A stretch of DNA of 64,000 nt from the NCBI RefSeq assembly GCF_000504305.1, contig NZ_KI632512.1, positions 4,106,675 to 4,170,674 on the forward strand. The letters are read 5' to 3'. The stretch's first letter is position 1. The number at the start of each line of letters is the position of its first letter. Origin of the DNA: Nitratidesulfovibrio termitidis HI1. GTDB taxonomy: Bacteria > Desulfobacterota > Desulfovibrionia > Desulfovibrionales > Desulfovibrionaceae. Positions 22,335 to 30,204 of the stretch are shown here, one piece after another. Position numbers and translations under genes: made by a program. The notes under the pieces are model-generated. The model saw only the letters and a list, made by a program, of their open reading frames with translations. It did not search any database and was not told the DNA's origin.

Positions 22335-22506
22335 TAGGCTGAGCGACCACCTGACGGCCCTTGTAGGTGCCGCAGCTCGGGCAGGCGCGGTGCGGAACGG
22401 TGGGCTCGCCGCAGGCGCAGTACACGATGGTGGGGACGGCCACGCGGTCGTGCGAACGGCGCATACCCTTCTTGGACTTGGACTTCTTGTTCTGCTGAAC
22501 GGCCAT
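22327..22506 (-). CDS. rpmF: 50S ribosomal protein L32
   Basis: 59 residues: a basic N-terminus ([20 protein letters not shown]) followed by a zinc ribbon with Cys30, Cys32, Cys42 and Cys45 (YCACGE ... [11 protein letters not shown]). The sequence and length match bacterial L32 of the zinc-binding type. It lies in the conserved yceD-rpmF-plsX order, its last codons overlapping the plsX start. Confidence 0.97.
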   Translation of the reverse strand: MAVQQNKKSKSKKGMRRSHDRVAVPTIVYCACGEPTVPHRACPSCGTYKGRQVVAQPNE

Positions 22507-22551
22507 GACGTTCCTCTCCTGGATGTCCCGCCGAGGGCGGCGGGGGTTGTG

Positions 22552-23151
22552 CTACTTCTTTTCGATGGTAAGGCCGCGCAGGGCGGCAAGCCTGGGGTCG
22601 CCTTCCTCGCTCTTGCAGGAGCAGGAAGCGGCGTTCAGGTTGCTTCCGCACGACGGGCACAGGCCCTTGCAGCCAGCGGAGCACAGCGGCTTCGTCGGCA
22701 GGGCCAGCAGAAATTCTTCCCACAGCAGGCCGGACAGGCTTACTTCAACGCCCTGCCCGGAAGGGGAGACACGGATCACGGCTGCGTCCACGTCCTCGAA
22801 GTCGCTGTCTACTTCAGGCTCCGCCGTGCCCGACTTGCCGTGCTTGCGCACATCGTCCTGCGCGGGCTGCGGGGCCGGAAACGGTTCAAAGCTGTCGAAG
22901 GACTGGTCGATGGCCACTACCGCCGGTTCGGCGCACCGGTCGCAGGGCGCGCTGATGCGCCCCGTGAGCCTGCCGCGCACAAGGCAGCCGTCGTCCTGCG
23001 GCAGCAGGAACACCGAACCGCGCAGCGGCTCGACGATGGTGAACGGCAGTGAAAACTCGGCGATGGGGCCTTGCCAGACGGACTGGTCGTCAACCTCGTA
23101 TTCGCCGCCGCCCGCCGGAATGTCCTTGAGCGGAATCCAAATCTGGTGCAT
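22552..23151 (-). CDS. yceD: YceD-family (DUF177) protein
   Basis: 199 residues. It precedes rpmF as in most bacteria; the family has been linked to 23S rRNA and ribosome maturation, but its mechanism is unclear. Two cysteine pairs are visible, CDRCAE near residue 75 and [16 protein letters not shown] near 170, the latter being the family's C-terminal signature. An Asp/Glu-rich stretch (about residues 95-125) is inserted between them. The ATG at 23151 has GAGGTAG upstream and starts the fab operon. Confidence 0.9.
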   Translation of the reverse strand: MHQIWIPLKDIPAGGGEYEVDDQSVWQGPIAEFSLPFTIVEPLRGSVFLLPQDDGCLVRGRLTGRISAPCDRCAEPAVVAIDQSFDSFEPFPAPQPAQDDVRKHGKSGTAEPEVDSDFEDVDAAVIRVSPSGQGVEVSLSGLLWEEFLLALPTKPLCSAGCKGLCPSCGSNLNAASCSCKSEEGDPRLAALRGLTIEKK

Positions 23152-23171
23152 GGCTACCTCGCGAGCAGCGA

Positions 23172-23201
23172 TTACTACATGCGAACCCTTCGGGCTGTCA
23201 A
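23172..23201 (-). promoter_or_regulatory. Candidate sigma-70 promoter for the yceD-rpmF-plsX-fab operon
   Basis: On the minus strand a perfect -35 TTGACA (23196-23201) and a -10 TAGTAA (23172-23177) are 18 bases apart. The predicted start near 23165 leaves a leader of about 14 bases containing the yceD ribosome-binding site. The prediction rests on sequence only. Confidence 0.55.
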
Positions 23202-23209
23202 GAAAGGGG

Positions 23210-23236
23210 TTGCGTTTTTCAGGGCGGCGGTATAAG
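23210..23236 (+). promoter_or_regulatory. Weak candidate promoter for rpmB
   Basis: TTGCGT and TATAAG on the plus strand, 15 bases apart, upstream of rpmB and back-to-back with the yceD promoter. The -10 is good but the spacing is short. Confidence 0.35.
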
Positions 23237-23392
23237 ACTCCCATCTCTCGCGGCGGCAAACATCCAGAATGCGTCCGGAACGTGCCCGGCACATCGGTCG
23301 ACGCCCGCCCCGCGCGGCGCCCCGGCGGTAGAACGCCACCGGCGGCACACCAGAACGACCACGCGAACTTTGCACATATACGGAGGAAAGTC

Positions 23393-23602
23393 ATGTCCAA
23401 GCAGTGCGATGTGTGCGGCAAGAAGGCCCAGGTCGGCCACCATGTGAGCCACTCGAACATCAAGACCAAGCGTCGGTTCGAGCCGAACCTGCAGAGCGTC
23501 CGCCACCAGTACCCCAACGGCGAAGTGAAGACCATCAGCGTCTGCACCCGTTGCCTGCGCTCCGGCGCGGTGGTGAAGCCCGCCGTCCGCAAGGTCGCCT
23601 AA
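23393..23602 (+). CDS. rpmB: 50S ribosomal protein L28
   Basis: 69 residues. It begins [20 protein letters not shown] and ends in the [10 protein letters not shown] block, giving two CxxC pairs (Cys5/8 and Cys51/54) of the zinc-binding L28 form. It has a strong CGGAGGAAAG ribosome-binding site and is followed by a clear terminator, so it is monocistronic. It is divergent from the yceD-rpmF operon. Confidence 0.97.
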   Translation: MSKQCDVCGKKAQVGHHVSHSNIKTKRRFEPNLQSVRHQYPNGEVKTISVCTRCLRSGAVVKPAVRKVA

Positions 23603-23623
23603 GGCTTTCCGATCCGAGCGTTC

Positions 23624-23655
23624 AAAAGCCCCGGTGGTTTCCGCCGGGGCTTTTT
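23624..23655 (+). terminator. Rho-independent terminator of rpmB
   Basis: agccccgg pairs with ccggggct around a short loop (23627-23650 region) and is followed by ttttt. It lies 22 bases after the rpmB stop. Confidence 0.85.
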
Positions 23656-23760
23656 GGCGTTGTCGTTCCGGGCGTGACGGTGGCCCTTCGTCACGCAAAC
23701 GTCGCCATGCGCCGGGCATCCCCCGCTTTTCGCCCGGTGCCGCTCGGGGTAGGATGCCCC

Positions 23761-24726
23761 ATGTTCTGGACGCTTCCCGCCCTGCTGGCGGCCCTGCTGG
23801 CCGCGCTGGACGCCACCCTGCTGCGCCGCTTTGCCGGGGATCTGCCCCCGGCGCGCATGGTGGCCTATCCGGTATTCTGGAGCCTGCCGCCGTTTCTGGC
23901 CCTGCTGGCGGTGCGCGGCGTGCCCGACCTGCCCGCGCCGTTCTGGCTGGCCACCCTTGCCGCCGTGCCGGTGAACATGGCCGGGCATCTGTGCACGGCA
24001 TGGGCGGTGCGCCTCTCTCCCGTGTCGCGCACGGTGCCCTACCTGTGCTTTTCCCCGGTTTTCGTGGTGGTGCACGAATACCTGCTGCTGGGGGTTGCGC
24101 CACGTCCGGCGGGGGTGGCCGGGGTGCTGCTGGTTGTGGCGGGCAGCTGGGTGCTGAACGCGGGCAGGGCGGAGCCGCATGCGCACGTCGCCAGCGGCCT
24201 TGCTGCCCGCATCCTGCGTCCCTTCCGAACCCTGGTTGTCGAGCGCGGCGCGCGGGTCATGCTGGGGGTGGCCCTGTTGTGGGGGCTGGGCAGCGTGCTG
24301 AACCGCCAGATGGTCCTGTACGCCCCGCCCGCCGTGGCGGGTGGGGTGTTCTTTGCCATTTACGGCCCGGCCATGCTGGCGGGGCTGATGCTGTTAGGCG
24401 GGGTGCGCCCGCGCATGCTCGTCGACCGGCCGTTGCGGGGCGCTGCCATGGGAGCGGTGCTGTTTCTGGCCGCGTACGTGCATTTCACGGCCATAAGCCT
24501 GACCACGGCCGCCAACATGATCGCGGTGAAGCGACTGGACGGGGTGTTCGCCGTGCTGTTCGACCGGTTGTCCGACTGGCGGGCCGGGTGCCTCCGAGGT
24601 CGGCGCACTGCCCGTCGGGATGACGCCGTTGATCGGCGCGGAGAGGGGCGCGCCGCCCGCGATGGCAGGTTGCCCGGCGCGGCACTGATGGCCGCCGGAG
24701 CCGCCCTGGTGGTGCTGACGTCCTGA
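23761..24726 (+). CDS. EamA/DMT-type membrane permease, with a probable local double frameshift
   Basis: 321 residues with about nine to ten hydrophobic segments, arranged as two halves as in drug/metabolite transporters of the EamA type; the substrate is unknown. The ATG has GGTAGGA upstream. Between about 24575 and 24665 the frame gives an Arg-rich stretch (RRTARRDDAVDRRGEGRAAR) atypical of the family and poor in G/C at third codon positions. The +1 frame over the same bases gives GASEVGALPVGMTPLIGAER with almost all G/C third positions. The original frame then resumes with LPGAALMAAGAALVVL, a normal final membrane segment. Two compensating indels, natural or from sequencing, are the simplest explanation. 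Confidence 0.75.
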   Translation: MFWTLPALLAALLAALDATLLRRFAGDLPPARMVAYPVFWSLPPFLALLAVRGVPDLPAPFWLATLAAVPVNMAGHLCTAWAVRLSPVSRTVPYLCFSPVFVVVHEYLLLGVAPRPAGVAGVLLVVAGSWVLNAGRAEPHAHVASGLAARILRPFRTLVVERGARVMLGVALLWGLGSVLNRQMVLYAPPAVAGGVFFAIYGPAMLAGLMLLGGVRPRMLVDRPLRGAAMGAVLFLAAYVHFTAISLTTAANMIAVKRLDGVFAVLFDRLSDWRAGCLRGRRTARRDDAVDRRGEGRAARDGRLPGAALMAAGAALVVLTS

Positions 24727-24835
24727 CGGCCGTACCTTTGGGGGGGGCGTCAGCCTGTGATTGCACTGCGCCGTGCAGGCGTGGCGCATTCCGGGTGAAG
24801 CCTCCATTCCCCGCATTTTTCCGGCGGGATACGTC

Positions 24836-24864
24836 TTGCCGCCTGACCCTTCCGTGACTATCCT
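24836..24864 (+). promoter_or_regulatory. Weak candidate promoter upstream of fxsA
   Basis: TTGCCG and TATCCT with a 17-base spacer on the plus strand, about 190 bases before fxsA. Matches to consensus are partial. The rest of the 327-base gap between the EamA-like gene and fxsA shows no gene or repeat. Confidence 0.3.
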
Positions 24865-25053
24865 CTACTGAATGGACGCACGCATGCGTGGCGCAGCCAT
24901 GGGTTGCCGCCCGCAGGCATGACGCCCCGCGCCGTCTCCTCGTCACCGTAATCTCCGCGTCCGCACCCCCGGCTGCCGTCACGTAACCGGCACCACGGAT
25001 GTACCCCCGCGAATCCGGCGCACCTTTCCCACCGCAACCATCCCGGAGCCGTC

Positions 25054-25776
25054 ATGCCCCGTCTTGGTCTTGTCCTGCTGCTGGTCCCCTTTCTTGAATT
25101 CTACGTGCTGGTGGAGGTGGGCGCACGCATCGGGGCGTTCAACGCCGTGCTGCTCGTGATCCTGTTCGCCATGGTGGGCGTGTGGATTGCCCGTGCCCAG
25201 GGCATGGGCACGCTGGCCCGCATCCAGCAAAGCCTGGCCCAGGGCGTGCTGCCCGCCGACGAGATGCTGGACGGGCTGTTCCTGCTGCTGGCGGGCATCC
25301 TGATGGTGATACCCGGCTTCGTGACCGGCGCCGTGGGGGTGCTGCTGCTGCTGCCCCCGGTGCGCAGGCTGGCCGCGCACCTGCTGCGGCGGCACATGAA
25401 CGCCACCCTGCAGGCTGAAGGCCGGGCGGGTGACCGCGCGGGCGGAGCGTCGGTGCATGTGCGCACCTGGTATTTCGGCCCCGGCGGGGCGCGGCACACC
25501 GAAACCTTTGGCGGCGGGCCCATGTTCGGGCAGGGACGCGACGGCGCTTCTGGTCTGGACGGCACGCCCGGCGACGGTCCCCAACCCTACGGCCCGGACC
25601 TGGGGAGCGGTGGAGGGAGTGCCCTGGACGACAGGCAGGAACCCCGCCGCACCGTGGTCATCGACTGCGAGCCGGTGGAGCCTTCCGCTCCGGCGAATGG
25701 CTCCGGCAAGGCTGGCGAGCCCGGCAAGGCTGGCGGCACATCGGGCGGTTCCACGGGTGATTCGGGCGCGCGCTAG
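25054..25776 (+). CDS. fxsA: FxsA-family membrane protein
   Basis: 240 residues. The N-terminal about 115 residues form the FxsA domain, with four hydrophobic segments and the signature IARAQGMGTLARIQQSLAQG ... ADEMLDGLFLLLAGILMVIPGF. The family is named for suppression of phage T7 exclusion by F plasmid in E. coli; its general role is not known. The remaining about 125 residues are a Gly/Asp/Pro-rich, probably disordered tail, much longer than usual. The next gene, a rhomboid protease, starts 43 bases later. Confidence 0.88.
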   Translation: MPRLGLVLLLVPFLEFYVLVEVGARIGAFNAVLLVILFAMVGVWIARAQGMGTLARIQQSLAQGVLPADEMLDGLFLLLAGILMVIPGFVTGAVGVLLLLPPVRRLAAHLLRRHMNATLQAEGRAGDRAGGASVHVRTWYFGPGGARHTETFGGGPMFGQGRDGASGLDGTPGDGPQPYGPDLGSGGGSALDDRQEPRRTVVIDCEPVEPSAPANGSGKAGEPGKAGGTSGGSTGDSGAR

Positions 25777-25819
25777 CGCGCCGCCCCCGGCTCTCCCTTT
25801 CACGGTCGCCGCACAGCCC

Positions 25820-26938
25820 ATGCCCCCTCCCAACGGATCAGACCGCTTCCGCCGCTCCCGCCCGGTGCGTTCCGGCGGTGCATCCGCGCTTGCCGGGCGT
25901 TCCGCCGTGGCCTCCGGGCTCGGAGCCCCGCCGGAACACCTGGCGGCGGCCCTGCGTCGCAGGCCCGTGCTGCCCCTGTGCTGGCGCGACCTGACCGTAC
26001 CCGTTCCCCCGGTCCAGAACTCGGCGTTGCCTGCGCCGCTGCCGCAGCTTCCTCCGTTCACCATGCAGCGCCTGCCGCGCTGGCGGCTGGTGCTGGAGGC
26101 GCGCAGCATTCCGTTCATGGCCGTGCGTCGGGGCGAGCGGCAGCACCTGTTCGTGCCTGCGTTGTACGAGCGGCTGGCCCGGCTGGAACTGCTGGCCGCC
26201 GAGGGTGAGGACGCCGCCGCCCGTGCCCGCCCCCCCGCGCCTCCTCCCGCCCCCCTGCGCGCAAACGTCCATCTGACCCTGCTGGGCCTGCTGCTGCTGG
26301 CCCTGTGGCACGGGGTGCGCATGGGCTGGTGGTGGGATATGCACCTGCCCCTGCCCGACCTGGACCCCGACGTGTGGCGCGATGCCGGGGCCATGGACGT
26401 CTACTACACCGTCGCGCGCGGGCAATGGTACCGCGTGGTTACGGCCCTGACCCTGCATGCCGACAGTCCGCACCTGTTCGGCAACATCCTGTTCGGCAGC
26501 TTCTTTCTGATTCCCCTGTGCCGCCGTGTGGGCAGCGGCCCCGGCTGGCTGCTGACCATTATGGCGGGCGCGGGCGGCAACGTGCTGAATGCGCTGGTGC
26601 GCCCGGCATCGCACGTCAGCCTGGGTTTTTCCACGGCGTTGTTCGGCGCGGTGGGGCTGCTGTCCGGGCTGCTGGCGGTGGAGGGCGGCTGGAGCGGCTG
26701 GCGACGCATGGTGGTGCCGCTGGCCGCCGGGCTGGCCATTCTGGGCATGCTGGGCAGTGAAGGGGAGCGCACCGACCTTGGCGCGCACCTGTTCGGCCTG
26801 GTGGCGGGCATCGTGGTGGGCATGGCCGCGCAGGGGCTGCGCGAATGTTTCGGCCCGCCGCCGCGCTGGCTGGAATGGCTGGCTGGAGCGGCTTGCGCCG
26901 CGTTGCTGGTGGGCTGCTGGATGCTGGCGTTGCGGTGA
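25820..26938 (+). CDS. Rhomboid-family intramembrane serine protease
   Basis: 372 residues. An N-terminal soluble region of about 155 residues (Pro/Ala/Arg-rich) precedes a six-helix rhomboid core. Visible family marks: HADSPHLFGNILFGS (helix 2 with His and Asn), the catalytic serine in GFSTALFGAVG and the catalytic histidine in GAHLFGLVAGIVVG. The serine motif is GxSx with Thr where many rhomboids have Gly. Known role: cleavage of membrane proteins within or near the bilayer. The start is uncertain: the chosen ATG has no clear ribosome-binding site, and a GTG at 25757 overlapping fxsA is possible. Confidence 0.82.
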   Translation: MPPPNGSDRFRRSRPVRSGGASALAGRSAVASGLGAPPEHLAAALRRRPVLPLCWRDLTVPVPPVQNSALPAPLPQLPPFTMQRLPRWRLVLEARSIPFMAVRRGERQHLFVPALYERLARLELLAAEGEDAAARARPPAPPPAPLRANVHLTLLGLLLLALWHGVRMGWWWDMHLPLPDLDPDVWRDAGAMDVYYTVARGQWYRVVTALTLHADSPHLFGNILFGSFFLIPLCRRVGSGPGWLLTIMAGAGGNVLNALVRPASHVSLGFSTALFGAVGLLSGLLAVEGGWSGWRRMVVPLAAGLAILGMLGSEGERTDLGAHLFGLVAGIVVGMAAQGLRECFGPPPRWLEWLAGAACAALLVGCWMLALR

Positions 26939-26979
26939 CCTGGCTGTCCTTAGGGAGCAAGGGGCGCAAGGGGCGCAGG

Positions 26980-27046
26980 CAGGGTGGAACAGGACAGGAC
27001 GGAACAGGCGAGACAGGGTGAACAGGGCGAACAGGGCGAACAGGAC
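26980..27046 (+). repeat. Short tandem gaacagg-type repeat
   Basis: Seven or so imperfect 7-9 base units (gaacaggac, gaacaggcg, gaacagggc) in the gap after the rhomboid gene. It resembles replication-slippage DNA; no function is evident. Confidence 0.6.
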
Positions 27047-27068
27047 GGGGGCGCGTTTCCTTTTCAAC

Positions 27069-27112
27069 AACGCAAGACTGCCGTGGAGGCGACTCCACGG
27101 CAGTCTTGCGTT
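27069..27112. terminator. Bidirectional terminator-like hairpin
   Basis: A perfect 19-bp stem (aacgcaagactgccgtgga / tccacggcagtcttgcgtt) with a 6-base loop, between the convergent rhomboid and ArnT-like genes. It lacks a long T-run on either side, but its position and stem strength favour a shared terminator. Confidence 0.65.
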
Positions 27113-27134
27113 ATTGTCTTGCGTGTATTGCCGA

Positions 27135-29345
27135 CTACTGGGCCTGCGCCGTTGCCGGGGCGGGAGCAGCCGGGGTGTCCGTGGCGCCCACGCCGGGCGG
27201 CGGCGGGGGCGGGGTGGGCACCGGCAGGGGTTGGGGCGTGGCCGGGGCGTTGTCCTGCGGCTGCGGGCCGGGCAGAGGCACGGCCGGGGTTTCCGGCGTG
27301 GCGGGCTGCCGACCAGGCTGCAAGGGCTGCACGGGCTGGGGCGCGGCGGGCGCGGCGGGCGTGGTGTGGTCGGTGCCGTTGCCCTCACCGGGCGCGGGCT
27401 GCGGCAGGGCCGGTGCATCGGGCGCCGGGGCCTGTTCGCCGGAAACGGAGGGTGCGGCTCCATCACCATCGGGGGTGGGCGTCACCGGATTCTCGGGTGT
27501 TGCGGGCGGCACGGGGGCGGAACGCTCCGCCAGCACGTATTCGCGGTCCACGATCCACTGGCGGTGCACCTCGTGCAGGTCGGCGGGCTTGTCGGTCCAT
27601 TCCGCGAAGCGGTCGGCGCGCATGGCCACCACCAGTTGCGGGAACACCGCCACGGCGGCCCGCAGCGAGTCCTCGTCGGAAAGTTCCTCGATGTTGGAGC
27701 CCGCGTAGTAGGTGTAGGTGCCGGAGTACACCTTGTAGCTCACCGGGTGGTACCCCTTGCGGATGTACTCGCCCATCAGCTCGGCCTGGGCGCGGGGGCT
27801 CATGATCGGGTCCAGCGAGGGCGCGGTGAGCAGGGCGGCGGGCACGACGAGTGCGGTGACGAAGGCGGCCAGGGTCAGCAGACCGCCTTCCGGACGGCTG
27901 CGGTCCACGGCCTTCCACAGCAGCACGGCGAACACCAGGGTGACGCCTGCGAGGATGGGCGCGCCGCGCACGATGTCGAGCATGGCGAGCGCCTGCGGCT
28001 GGAAGCGCACGCGCACCATGTCCGGCGCCCACTGCCACAGCGAGGCGGCGCCCAGACCCAGCGCCAGCACCAACAGCAGCAGCGCCGTCAGGCCGAAGTA
28101 CATGCGGCTGCCGAACCCGTTCAGCCGCAGCAGGGCGCGGGCGGTGACCACGGCCAGCAGCGGGAACAGCGGCAGCAGGTAGATGACGATCTTGATGCTG
28201 ACCGCCGTCAGCAGGGCGAACGAGGTGATCAGCGCCAGCCAGATGTAGGCCATGCCGTCGCCTTCGCCCTTGCGGGTGGCCAGCACCTTGCGCATGGACG
28301 CGGGGGAGAAGGCGCGCCCCCATGGCAGGAACGGCAGCACCAGCGTGAACGGCAGCCACGCGGCGGGCAGGGTGGCCAGGTAGTGCCACCACGGCTGCTC
28401 GTGATGCCAGGAGGCGGTGGCGCGATCCACGATCTGGTGGCGCAGGATGTTGCGGATGAGGTCCGCGTAGCCTTCAAACCATACCGCGCCCACCCAGGCC
28501 AGCAGGGTGGCCAGCATGATGCCGCCGCCGATGGCCACGTCCATGCGGTTCAGGCGGCGGGGCATGCCGCGCCACAGCCCGTAGGCCAGCCCGGCCAGCA
28601 GCGGAAATGCCAGGCCGAACGGCCCCTTGACCAGGGTGGCCACGGCGGCCAGGGCAAAGGCCGGGACGATCCAGCGGAAGGCCAGGGGCAGGCGCAGCCC
28701 CCGGTACATGCAGATGTGGGCCAGCGTGATCACGGCGGCGAACAGCAGGTCCATGCGGGCGTAGTGGGTCACGCCCAGGAAGTACAGGCCGCACAGCAGC
28801 ACCAGCCCCGCCGCGAACGATTCGCGCTTGTCGCATCCGGCCACCAGACGGGCCAGGGCATAGGTGGTCCACAGCACCAGCAGTCCGGATACCGCGGCCC
28901 CCAACTGGAAGACCATGGGACCGTCCACGCCGGGGATGGCGTCCAGCAGGCCGAGGAACCAGAAATATACGGGCGGCTTGTCCGGGTAGGGGATGCCGTT
29001 CAGATGCGGCACCAGCCACTGGCCGGTGGCCAGCATGGTTTCGTAGACGTTACCGTGGCGGATTTCGTCCGAAAACCACAGCGATCGCGCATCCAGGGTG
29101 AAGGCCGTCTGCGCCGCGTAGATGAGGGTGAGCGGCAACAGCGGGAACAGGGCCAGCAGGTCGAACAGGCGGGTCAGGATGCCTCGGGCGCGACCATTGG
29201 GCTGCGGGGGCGGACAGGTTCCGGCAGGCTTGCCGCCTGCGGCCCCGGTGGCGTTGGCGGCGGCGCCGGGCGGGGTCTGCGGCGTTTCCGGAGAAGCGGC
29301 GGCCTTGGCCTGGGAGGCGGCGGTTTCGGTCTGCGGATCGGTCAT
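27135..29345 (-). CDS. ArnT-like (PMT/GT83) membrane glycosyltransferase
   Basis: 736 residues. Multi-pass inner-membrane protein of the ArnT / PMT family, which transfers a sugar from an undecaprenyl-phosphate carrier to a periplasmic acceptor such as lipid A. It shows the conserved early acidic pair (LWFSDEIRHGNVYE), the YPDKPPVYFW loop, a GVTHYARMDLLFA segment, about 11-12 membrane segments, and a periplasmic C-terminal domain. An N-terminal 55-residue Ala/Pro/Thr segment and a C-terminal tail of about 130 residues (Pro/Ala-rich) are additions. Its ATG overlaps the end of the PAP2 gene by 4 bases, so the two are coupled. Acceptor and donor cannot be told from sequence. Confidence 0.85.
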   Translation of the reverse strand: MTDPQTETAASQAKAAASPETPQTPPGAAANATGAAGGKPAGTCPPPQPNGRARGILTRLFDLLALFPLLPLTLIYAAQTAFTLDARSLWFSDEIRHGNVYETMLATGQWLVPHLNGIPYPDKPPVYFWFLGLLDAIPGVDGPMVFQLGAAVSGLLVLWTTYALARLVAGCDKRESFAAGLVLLCGLYFLGVTHYARMDLLFAAVITLAHICMYRGLRLPLAFRWIVPAFALAAVATLVKGPFGLAFPLLAGLAYGLWRGMPRRLNRMDVAIGGGIMLATLLAWVGAVWFEGYADLIRNILRHQIVDRATASWHHEQPWWHYLATLPAAWLPFTLVLPFLPWGRAFSPASMRKVLATRKGEGDGMAYIWLALITSFALLTAVSIKIVIYLLPLFPLLAVVTARALLRLNGFGSRMYFGLTALLLLVLALGLGAASLWQWAPDMVRVRFQPQALAMLDIVRGAPILAGVTLVFAVLLWKAVDRSRPEGGLLTLAAFVTALVVPAALLTAPSLDPIMSPRAQAELMGEYIRKGYHPVSYKVYSGTYTYYAGSNIEELSDEDSLRAAVAVFPQLVVAMRADRFAEWTDKPADLHEVHRQWIVDREYVLAERSAPVPPATPENPVTPTPDGDGAAPSVSGEQAPAPDAPALPQPAPGEGNGTDHTTPAAPAAPQPVQPLQPGRQPATPETPAVPLPGPQPQDNAPATPQPLPVPTPPPPPPGVGATDTPAAPAPATAQAQ

Positions 29346-29956
29346 GGAGCGGTCCTGTGGGTGAAGCGGTGTATGATGAAGGCGGCAAGGCTGCCCAGCA
29401 GAAGCCCCGCCAATACGTCGCTGGCGTGGTGCTGCCCCAGCAGCACCCGCGAATAGCCCACGGCGGCCACGTATCCGCCAAGGGCAAGGGATGCGGCCAT
29501 GTGCTTCCAGCGCATGGCCAGCGGCGGGCAAGCCCCGGCGATTTCCGCCGTGTGGCCGGAGGGCAGCGAATTGTGCGGCCCGTCGAACGAAAAGGGCACC
29601 CACGGCCCCGCCACGCCGGGCCGGGTGCGCCCGGCGGTGATCTTGATCACCCGCACGAGCAGGAACGCAATCAGCAACTGCACCGCCACGTAGGCCAGGA
29701 CAAAGCGCACGGTGCGCAGGTCGTGGCGGCGACGGGCGCGCCAGAACAGCGCTCCGTACACGGCATACATGGCCGGGTTGCCCCAGTCGGTCAGCACCAT
29801 GACCAAACTGGCCGTATCGGGGTTGGCCTGCCGCCACGCGCGCCAGTAGGCCGTCACTTCGTCTCCGGCGCCAAGGCACACGGTGGACAGCGCAAGCAGC
29901 GCCAGCAGCGGCAGGATGCACAGCAGATGGTGCGAAAGGGGGTACGGCTGACGCAT
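29342..29956 (-). CDS. PAP2-family lipid phosphatase
   Basis: 204 residues, about six membrane segments. The phosphatase signature is complete: KITAGRTRP, PSGHT and SRVLLGQHHASDV. Members dephosphorylate undecaprenyl pyrophosphate, phosphatidic acid or lipid A. Coupling (ATGA overlap) to the ArnT-like gene suggests action on the same undecaprenyl-linked or lipid A substrate; this is inference. Confidence 0.87.
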   Translation of the reverse strand: MRQPYPLSHHLLCILPLLALLALSTVCLGAGDEVTAYWRAWRQANPDTASLVMVLTDWGNPAMYAVYGALFWRARRRHDLRTVRFVLAYVAVQLLIAFLLVRVIKITAGRTRPGVAGPWVPFSFDGPHNSLPSGHTAEIAGACPPLAMRWKHMAASLALGGYVAAVGYSRVLLGQHHASDVLAGLLLGSLAAFIIHRFTHRTAP

Positions 29957-30204
29957 TGCCGCCTTATAGGGTGAAACCGCAGTGAAGGGAAGGGCGCGAG
30001 CGGGCCGCGCCGCATGCCGTCGCCGGGGCGGGCGCCCGGACCGGTCCGGCTTTGAACCGCGCGGCAGGCGGGGCGGGTGGACCTTTCTTCCTGCCGGGGC
30101 GCGACGTACCGTGTCGCGCGGCCAGGGTGCCTTGACGCCTCTTTTTCGCTAGGGTACTTGGTACGGCTTTTCCGCAACACGGACTGTACGCCACGGAGGA
30201 TGGA

